Below are positions 1 through 4,179 of a DNA stretch of 5,597 nucleotides, piece by piece. Both the position numbers and the translations under genes were made by a program. Location: the NCBI GenBank assembly GCA_023427825.1, contig JAEZAI010000049.1, forward strand, positions 1 to 5,597, in the 5' to 3' direction. Below the pieces are notes generated by a model. That model saw only the letters and a program-made list of their open reading frames with translations. It searched no databases and had not been told where the DNA came from. The number at the start of each line of letters is the position of its first letter. Positions within the stretch are counted from its first letter, which is position 1. Source of the stretch: Actinomycetes bacterium (GTDB lineage Bacteria > Actinomycetota > Acidimicrobiia > Acidimicrobiales > Microtrichaceae).

Positions 1-1032
1 TCACGGGTCGGGCTTTCCTGGCGGCGTGGGGGGGGTCGGGCCGGAGCCCGCGACGTCCCTGGGGGTGATCGAGACCGGCTGCACGACCGGACCGTCGGGC
101 GCGTGGCCGCCGGCGCGGTCGACGAGCCGGCAGAACGCGCAGATCTCGGACGAGGTCGGCGAGCCGCAGCGGGCGCAGGGGCGGAGCGCGCCGTCGGCCG
201 GCTCGTCGGCGGGCCCGGCACCGGCGACGTCGCCGTCGGCCTCGAAGCGGTCGGCGGCCCGGCGCAGGAACGAGAAGTAGAAGTCCGCCTTGGATCCCGG
301 CGAGCGGACCTCGATCTCGTTCAGCGCCTCCTTGTAGCCGAGGTGCTTGTTGCCGGCCGACATGGGGCACTCGTCGACCAGGTAGTCGATGCCGTTGACG
401 ATGCAGTACGCAGCCGTCTCGCGCTCCGACAGACGGACGAGCGGCTTCACCTTGCGCGGGAACCCGTCCTTGGCCGGCAGCACCGGACGCTGGCGACCCA
501 GGTACTCGGTCTGCCAGTGCAGGACGTTGCCGAACAGGACCGCGGCCTCGTCGTCCAGGTTGTGGCCGGTGACGACCACGTCGTAGCCGCCCTCGACCGC
601 GGCGCGGTCGAACAGGTGGCGCTTGCTCAGCCCGCACGCGCTGCAGGGGCTGCGTCTCGCCGCCCGGGAGCCGGCCGGGACGTCGTAGCCGTAGGTGTCG
701 ACCAGGTCGACCTCCAGCAGGGTCGCCCCGCGGGACGCCGCGTAGCGACGGGCGTAGCCGCCCGAGGTGTCGCTGTAGTCGCCGATCCCGAGCCCGATGT
801 AGAAGCCGTCGGCCCGGTAGCCCATGTCGAGCAGGAGGTCCCACACCGCGAGCGAGTCCTTGCCGCCCGACACCGCCACCAGCACCTTGTCGTCGGGCTC
901 GAGCATGTCGAAGTCCGCGATCGCCCGTTCGACCTGGTCGCGGCAGAAGCGGGTGAAGTGCTCCGGGCAGAAGTTGGCGTTGTGGCGCTTGAGGTCGATC
1001 ACCGCGGGCCCGCGGCAGACGCGGCACTTCAC
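1..1032 (-). CDS. ttuA: TtuA/Ncs6-type tRNA 2-thiolation enzyme (PP-loop ATPase)
   Basis: This 343-residue protein is complete, with a GTG start and a TGA stop at the window edge. It has the full TtuA/Ncs6 layout. An N-terminal zinc finger uses C3, C6, C22 and H25. The adenylating PP-loop is SGGKDS at 55-60. C130, C133 (PCSAC) and C222 (ECPMS) match the three cysteines that hold the catalytic [4Fe-4S] cluster in TtuA. VVTGHNLDDEA at about 153-163 is the conserved nucleotide-site region, and a C-terminal zinc finger uses C286, C289, C298 and C301. In this family ATP adenylates the uridine carbonyl and sulfur from a thiocarboxylated carrier replaces it. TtuA acts on U54 of tRNA, Ncs6 on U34. 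The sulfur-carrier gene lies 25 bp upstream on the same strand, which favours the TtuA role. A Pro-rich tail (about 303-343) follows the last finger and looks disordered. Family assignment is firm; the target nucleotide is inferred. Confidence 0.9.
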   Translation of the reverse strand: MKCRVCRGPAVIDLKRHNANFCPEHFTRFCRDQVERAIADFDMLEPDDKVLVAVSGGKDSLAVWDLLLDMGYRADGFYIGLGIGDYSDTSGGYARRYAASRGATLLEVDLVDTYGYDVPAGSRAARRSPCSACGLSKRHLFDRAAVEGGYDVVVTGHNLDDEAAVLFGNVLHWQTEYLGRQRPVLPAKDGFPRKVKPLVRLSERETAAYCIVNGIDYLVDECPMSAGNKHLGYKEALNEIEVRSPGSKADFYFSFLRRAADRFEADGDVAGAGPADEPADGALRPCARCGSPTSSEICAFCRLVDRAGGHAPDGPVVQPVSITPRDVAGSGPTPPTPPGKPDP

Positions 1033-1057
1033 GACGTCACCGCCGGGGTGCGACGGC

Positions 1058-1270
1058 TCACGTGGCGCCGCCCGAGATCACCGGGCGCACCTCGACGACG
1101 TCGTCGGGCTCCAGCCGCTCGTCGCCGGGGACGATCGTGCCGTTGCGCACCACGAGCACCGACTCGCGGTTGATGTCGAGCCGTTCGAGCAGCACCGACA
1201 CCAGCACCGGGGCGTCGGCCTGGACCTCTCGGTTGGGGTTGCGGAGGCGCACGAGCACGGGCCCCATCAT
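1058..1270 (-). CDS. ttuB: Ubiquitin-fold sulfur carrier protein (TtuB/ThiS/MoaD type) with GGAT tail
   Basis: This small protein has 70 residues from the first of two tandem ATGs. It shows the beta-grasp sulfur-carrier pattern: an N-terminal strand (VLVRLR), a helix around SVLLERL, a VLVVRNGTIV strand pair, then LEPDDVVEVRPVISGG. The PDDVVEV...ISGG ending closely resembles TtuB and ThiS. Such carriers are adenylated at the terminal glycine by an E1-like enzyme and then thiocarboxylated. Here two residues, Ala-Thr, follow Gly67-Gly68 before the stop, so the reactive end is masked unless trimmed. The gene ends 25 bp before the TtuA-type gene and is probably co-transcribed with it. The start is uncertain: no Shine-Dalgarno precedes the ATGs, and a GTG at 1256-1258 would give 66 residues, closer to a typical TtuB. 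CysO-like or MoaD-like roles are possible, but the neighbour argues for tRNA thiolation. Confidence 0.82.
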   Translation of the reverse strand: MMGPVLVRLRNPNREVQADAPVLVSVLLERLDINRESVLVVRNGTIVPGDERLEPDDVVEVRPVISGGAT

Positions 1271-1305
1271 GGAGGATGGAGCGGGTGACGTGACAGCCGC
1301 CCCGG

Positions 1306-1333
1306 CGGGACCCGGTCCGTGGATAGGGTCCCG
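1306..1333. repeat. 8-bp inverted repeat over the hydrolase promoter, possible operator
   Basis: CGGGACCC at 1306-1313 is the exact reverse complement of GGGTCCCG at 1326-1333, with a 12-bp spacer. The arms start 20 bp apart, about two helical turns, and the right arm overlaps the proposed -10 box. It lies in the gap between divergent genes and, if the hydrolase mRNA is leaderless, it is not transcribed. That fits a DNA operator better than an RNA hairpin. Chance GC-rich dyads are common in this kind of genome. Confidence 0.35.
1324..1329 (+). promoter_or_regulatory. Candidate -10 element for a leaderless hydrolase mRNA
   Basis: TAGGGT fits the actinobacterial -10 form TAnnnT. It ends seven bases before a GTG at 1337-1339, which places the expected transcription start on the first base of that codon. 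No ribosome-binding site precedes the GTG, which agrees with leaderless translation. I see no convincing -35 at 17 bp spacing; a GTGACA at 1290-1295 is too far away. Confidence 0.5.
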
Positions 1334-1336
1334 GGC

Positions 1337-2230
1337 GTGACCGACTGGATGCACCCGGAGATCGCCGAGTGGCAGGCACGCGGACGCCGCGTCCGGGCCA
1401 CGGGTCCCACCCTCAGCGAGGTCGACGTGTTCGTGGTGGACGCCCCCGCCCGGACCGCCGAGGTCCTGGAGCCGCTCGTGGTCGTGCACGGCTTCCCCAC
1501 GTCGAGCTTCGACTTCGCCCACCTGCTCGACGCCATGTCCGAGCGGCGACGCGTCGTGCTGGTCGACCTGCCGGGCTTCGGCCTGTCGGACAAGCCCGAC
1601 ATGCCCTACAAGGTCGCGGGCAGCGCCGATGCCGTGGCGTCCGTCGTCGCCCAGCTGGGCCTCGACCGCGTGGCGCTGCTGTCGCACGACATGGGCGACA
1701 CGGTCGTCGGCGAGCTGCTGGCCCGCCAGCTCGACGGCGACTGGGACGTCGAGGTCACCCGCCGCGTGGTGACCAACGGGAGCATCTACATCGAGATGGC
1801 GCACCTGACCGACGGCCAGCTGCTGCTGCTCTCCCTGCCCGACGAGCGGGCCGAGGCCGGCCCCGGACCCGAGCTGCTCGCCGCCAGCCTGGTCGCCACG
1901 CTGGCTCCTGCGCACTCCGACGTCGACATGTCCGCGCACGCCGAGCTGCAGTGCCACTCGGGCGGCGACCGCCTGCTGCCCCGGATCATCCGCTACATCG
2001 AGGAGCGGCGGGCGAACGAGTCGCGCTTCACCGGGGCGATCGAGACGCACCCGTCCGAGCTCCACGTGGTGTGGGGGCCCGAGGACCCGATCGCCGTCGC
2101 CGCCATGGCGGAACGACTGCAGGCGGCGCGGCCCGACGCCACGCTCACGTGGATCGACGGCTCGGGGCACTACCCGCAGCTCGAGGACCCGGTCGCCTAC
2201 CTGGCCGCGCTCGACGCCGCGATCGGCTGA
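1337..2230 (+). CDS. MEST-like alpha/beta hydrolase with Asp nucleophile
   Basis: This alpha/beta hydrolase has 297 residues from the GTG at 1337. HGFPTSS at about 51-57 is the oxyanion-hole HG region. DLPGFGLSDKP follows at about 77-87. The nucleophile elbow LSHDMGD places Asp118 as nucleophile, the acid is probably Asp250 (WGPEDP), and His278 lies in GHYPQLEDP. An Asp nucleophile is typical of epoxide hydrolases and haloalkane dehalogenases, which form an alkyl-enzyme ester, rather than Ser esterases. The combination HGFPTSS...GFGLSDKP...LSHD.GD...GHYPQLEDP most resembles the MEST (PEG1) family, whose substrate is not established. There is no signal peptide, so it is probably cytoplasmic. 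A GTG at 1319 would add six residues but would lie upstream of and across the -10 box, so the later start is preferred. The gene stands alone on this strand, divergent from the sulfur-carrier unit and convergent with the basic-protein gene. Substrate unknown. Confidence 0.9.
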   Translation: MTDWMHPEIAEWQARGRRVRATGPTLSEVDVFVVDAPARTAEVLEPLVVVHGFPTSSFDFAHLLDAMSERRRVVLVDLPGFGLSDKPDMPYKVAGSADAVASVVAQLGLDRVALLSHDMGDTVVGELLARQLDGDWDVEVTRRVVTNGSIYIEMAHLTDGQLLLLSLPDERAEAGPGPELLAASLVATLAPAHSDVDMSAHAELQCHSGGDRLLPRIIRYIEERRANESRFTGAIETHPSELHVVWGPEDPIAVAAMAERLQAARPDATLTWIDGSGHYPQLEDPVAYLAALDAAIG

Positions 2231-2253
2231 CCAGCGCCCGAGCCCGGCCGGCG

Positions 2254-2820
2254 TCAGTCGTCGACGGCGTCGTGGAAGTGGACCTGCTCGCGTCGCCCGG
2301 AGAAGCCCCGCTTGCGCCGCACGGCGGCGAAGCGCTCCGCCCGCAGCCCGTCGAGCTCACCAGCGACCAGCTCGAGCTGCTCGTGCACGGCGACCTGCTT
2401 GCGGGTGGGCGTCATCGCGCGGTCGAAGCGCTCGCCCCGCACCGCCTCCCTGGCCGCGGCGCGGGCGTGGCGACGCGTGCCGAGCTTGCGGTGGTCCAGC
2501 CGGCGTTGGGCCGAGCGGAGCTTGCGCGCCGCACGACGCTGACGCCGGGTCGGGCGCCCGAGCAGCAGGTCCTGCTTCTGGAGCGCCGCCTTGCGCGCAG
2601 CGAGCTTGCGCTCCCGCTTGGTCGGCGCCGGGCGGGCGAGCACCGTGTAGCTCTCGCCGGGTCGGAGGCGCACCTTCGCGACCGGGACCTCGTCACGGTC
2701 GACCGCCTTGCGCGCCTCGTCGACCAGGTAGACCGAGGCTCGGCCGGTGATGTCGGCGGCGAGCCCGTCGCCCAGCAGCCGGGCGACGAGCCTGGCCCAC
2801 AGCCAGGACCAGAACGACAT
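2254..2820 (-). CDS. Very basic conserved-type protein of unknown function
   Basis: I do not recognise this 188-residue protein. The start is ATG 2820-2818, which shares one base with the stop of the upstream gene (TGATG), so translation is probably coupled. An in-frame TTG directly before it is less likely. Residues 1-18 (SFWSWLWARLVARLLG) are Trp-rich and amphipathic and could lie on a membrane. Residues 22-62 look like a small folded part (AADITGRASVYLVDEARKA, then VAKVRLRPGESYTVLAR). From about 66 to 134 some 26 of 69 residues are Arg or Lys, in a pattern compatible with one or more long helices. A more mixed segment (VHEQLELVAGELDGLRAERF) and a basic, His-containing end follow. Third positions are almost all G or C, like the neighbours, which supports a real gene. 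Binding to RNA, DNA or anionic lipid is possible from charge alone. It is third in a run with two small membrane proteins and ends 23 bp from the convergent hydrolase. Confidence 0.75.
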   Translation of the reverse strand: MSFWSWLWARLVARLLGDGLAADITGRASVYLVDEARKAVDRDEVPVAKVRLRPGESYTVLARPAPTKRERKLAARKAALQKQDLLLGRPTRRQRRAARKLRSAQRRLDHRKLGTRRHARAAAREAVRGERFDRAMTPTRKQVAVHEQLELVAGELDGLRAERFAAVRRKRGFSGRREQVHFHDAVDD

Positions 2821-3032
2821 CAACCGCGTCGCACCTCGATGATGGCCGACGAGCGCTTGCCGCCCCGCCGGCCGAGGAGGAACGCGGCCAGCAGCAGCAG
2901 GATGCCCACGACCAGGCCGACGGCCAGGATCTGGTTCTTGGCCTCCTGGACCTGCTCCTGGGCCTCGCCCTGGATGTCGCCGAGCTTGTGCTTGATGTCG
3001 GCGGGTGTGATCGGTCCGGACGGTGCGCTCAT
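2820..3032 (-). CDS. Small single-helix membrane protein, function unknown
   Basis: This 70-residue protein is too short for confident family assignment. Residues 8-33 (from ITPADIKHKL through EQVQEAKNQ) form a polar, probably helical or coiled-coil segment. One transmembrane helix follows at about 35-54, rich in Leu, Val and Gly. It is stopped by RRGGKR at 55-60, and a short tail, SSAIIEVRRG, follows. Positive charges after the helix predict the C-terminus inside the cell. Its ATG overlaps the stop of the holin-like gene by four bases (ATGA), and its own stop overlaps the next ATG, so the three should be made together. The layout (a short helical region followed by a single transmembrane helix beside a holin-like gene) recalls the DUF3618-type proteins encoded next to Act_3holin genes in actinobacteria. 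That likeness is by size and position, not a clear motif match. Confidence 0.82.
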   Translation of the reverse strand: MSAPSGPITPADIKHKLGDIQGEAQEQVQEAKNQILAVGLVVGILLLLAAFLLGRRGGKRSSAIIEVRRG

Positions 3033-3430
3033 CGGGCAGTCCCCTGCTTCTGGGTGAACCGGTACAGCTTCATGATGAACAGGGCGGCGGCCACGATGCC
3101 GACCACGCCGGTGATGGCGTAGGGCACCCAGCTCCAGGTGCCGCCGTCGACCTCGAGCGGGTCGTTGAACAAGTCGATCTCCTGCAGGCCGCGCAGCAGC
3201 GCCAGGAGCCCGAAGCAGAGCCCGAGGCCGATCATCAGCGCGCCGCTGATGCCGAACGTCAGGTACCGCTTGAGCGTCTTGAGCGGGTCGACCGTCTCCT
3301 GCTTGGCGTACGCGACGACCAGGTCCTTGAGCTCGGTCGCCTGGGCGATCGGGCCGCTCGGGGCCTGCGGGGCCGACCACAGCCTGCGGCCGCCGTCGGT
3401 GCCTGGTGGGTTGGTCGCCGTGTCGGCCAC
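3029..3430 (-). CDS. Holin-like two-helix membrane protein (Act_3holin/DUF1469 type)
   Basis: This protein has 133 residues. The start is GTG 3430-3428 because AGGAGG lies exactly five bases upstream; an earlier in-frame GTG at 3472 lacks such a site and would lie upstream of the probable promoter. A polar, Pro/Gly-rich N-terminus (about 1-30) is followed by a cytoplasmic-type helix, ATELKDLVVAYAKQETVDPLK. Transmembrane helix 1 lies at about 57-79, then a loop (DLFNDPLEVDGGTWSW), then helix 2 at about 101-121, and a basic tail. The arrangement fits the actinobacterial holin-X superfamily III proteins (PF07332). These are chromosomal membrane proteins mostly of unknown role, and the holin name does not imply lysis here, since no endolysin or phage gene is near. 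It is the first gene of a coupled trio. Family assignment is moderate and rests on topology and the helix pattern. Confidence 0.82.
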   Translation of the reverse strand: MADTATNPPGTDGGRRLWSAPQAPSGPIAQATELKDLVVAYAKQETVDPLKTLKRYLTFGISGALMIGLGLCFGLLALLRGLQEIDLFNDPLEVDGGTWSWVPYAITGVVGIVAAALFIMKLYRFTQKQGTAR

Positions 3431-3435
3431 GTGCT

Positions 3436-3441
3436 CCTCCT
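3436..3441 (-). promoter_or_regulatory. Strong ribosome-binding site for the holin-like gene
   Basis: On the minus strand AGGAGG is followed by AGCAC and then GTG, a five-base spacing. It is the only near-perfect Shine-Dalgarno I find before a gene in this window. It sets the start of the holin-like protein at 3430 and removes 14 residues of the longer open frame. Confidence 0.85.
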
Positions 3442-3452
3442 GGGTCAGGGAT

Positions 3453-3461
3453 GTTGTAGCA
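3453..3461 (-). promoter_or_regulatory. Candidate extended -10 promoter for the three-gene run
   Basis: On the minus strand TGC precedes TACAAC, which matches the extended -10 form TGn plus four of six bases of TATAAT. A start about seven bases downstream would give a leader of roughly 16 nt containing the AGGAGG site. No clear -35 is visible, as is usual for extended -10 promoters. The surrounding gap (3431-3532) otherwise holds only GC-rich sequence. It separates the trio from the LON-domain gene and suggests a separate transcription unit. Confidence 0.45.
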
Positions 3462-3532
3462 CCCGAGCGCACACCTGCCCTGCGACGCCGGGCCCGAGAC
3501 GGACCGCGACCGCGAGGCGGCGAGGGCGTCGG

Positions 3533-4177
3533 TCAGCCGTCGCCCATGGCGAGGCGGGCGCGGAGCACCTGCTCGTGGTCGTCGAGCAGCCGGCCCAGGA
3601 GCGCCAGGCGCTCCGAGGGCCCCACCGCCTCGAGCACGGCCTGCCGGTCGAGCGCGCCGAGCGGCGACAGCACACCGAGCTGGAAGGAGCGCTCGCCCAC
3701 GTCGTCGGAGAGCTCGAGCGGTTCGGCCAGGCCGGGCCCGCCGAGCTCTGAACCGAGAGCGGCCACCCGGCGGACCTGTGCGGTCACCTGGGACGCGACC
3801 TCGGCGTCGTCCGCAGATGGCGGCGCGTCGGGCCAGTCCTGCACGATCGCTCGCGGGTACGGGTCGTCGACCAGCCACTCGGCCACCCGGATGCGCCGCC
3901 CGCCCACGCACATGAGGGCCCAGCGGCCGTCGGGCGCCTCGCGGGCCTCGAGCACGGTGGCGGTGCAGCCGACGTCCACACGGACGTCGCCGCCGCCGAC
4001 CTCGCTGCCCCGGGCGATCAGCGTCACGCCGAACTCCGCCGGCTCGGCGGCGAGCACGTCGGCGACCATCCGCCGGTACCGGTCCTCGAAGACGTGCAGC
4101 GGCAGCAGCATGGAGGGCAGTAGCACCGACCCCAGCGGGAACATGGCCAGGTGGCCGGGCGGCGCCTCCGCCGGCAC
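3533..4177 (-). CDS. Stand-alone LON substrate-binding domain protein
   Basis: This 214-residue protein matches the LON N-terminal (substrate-binding) domain, PF02190. The hallmark is MFPLGSVLLP at 12-21, then LLPLHVFEDRYRRM at 24-37. The beta-rich core continues through FGVTLIARGSEVGGGD and VDVGCTATVLEAREAPDGRW, followed by MCVGGRRIRV. The C-terminal third, about 130-214, is mostly helical. There is no AAA+ ATPase and no Ser-Lys protease domain, so it cannot be a Lon protease. Such stand-alone proteins are widespread in actinobacteria and of unproven function; a role in binding protein substrates is an inference from the domain. The GTG start at 4177-4175 lies two bases after the stop of the PBP4-type gene and has no Shine-Dalgarno, so it probably depends on translational coupling. 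An internal ATG at 4144-4142 would cut just before FPLG and is less likely. Confidence 0.88.
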   Translation of the reverse strand: MPAEAPPGHLAMFPLGSVLLPSMLLPLHVFEDRYRRMVADVLAAEPAEFGVTLIARGSEVGGGDVRVDVGCTATVLEAREAPDGRWALMCVGGRRIRVAEWLVDDPYPRAIVQDWPDAPPSADDAEVASQVTAQVRRVAALGSELGGPGLAEPLELSDDVGERSFQLGVLSPLGALDRQAVLEAVGPSERLALLGRLLDDHEQVLRARLAMGDG

Positions 4178-4179
4178 GG

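Noticed and set aside
103..1173. 356-codon open frame antisense to the TtuA-type gene
   Set aside because: The complementary strand encodes a protein with every family motif. This translation has repeated Val/Ala/Arg/Gly runs and no recognisable domain.
1319..1336. Upstream GTG start for the hydrolase
   Set aside because: It lies upstream of and across the likely -10 box, has no ribosome site, and adds only six residues outside the conserved fold.
2231..2253. Terminator in the gap between the convergent hydrolase and basic-protein genes
   Set aside because: The 23 bases hold only the palindrome CCGGCCGG (2244-2251), with no room for a loop and no T-tract on either strand.
1369..3057. 562-codon open frame on the plus strand
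   Set aside because: It overlaps the hydrolase in another frame and runs antisense to two membrane/basic genes. The product is a low-complexity Arg/Ala/Gly string with no motif, as expected of stop-poor frames at this GC content.
3029..3430. Prophage lysis module
   Set aside because: The holin-like family is common on actinobacterial chromosomes, and no endolysin, structural or integrase gene is nearby. Base composition does not change here.
3483..3531. Inverted repeat CGACGCC/GGCGTCG after the LON-domain gene as a terminator
   Set aside because: The arms are seven bases with a 35-base loop and no T-tract on the minus strand, and the right arm lies at the end of the coding gene. Chance is likely.
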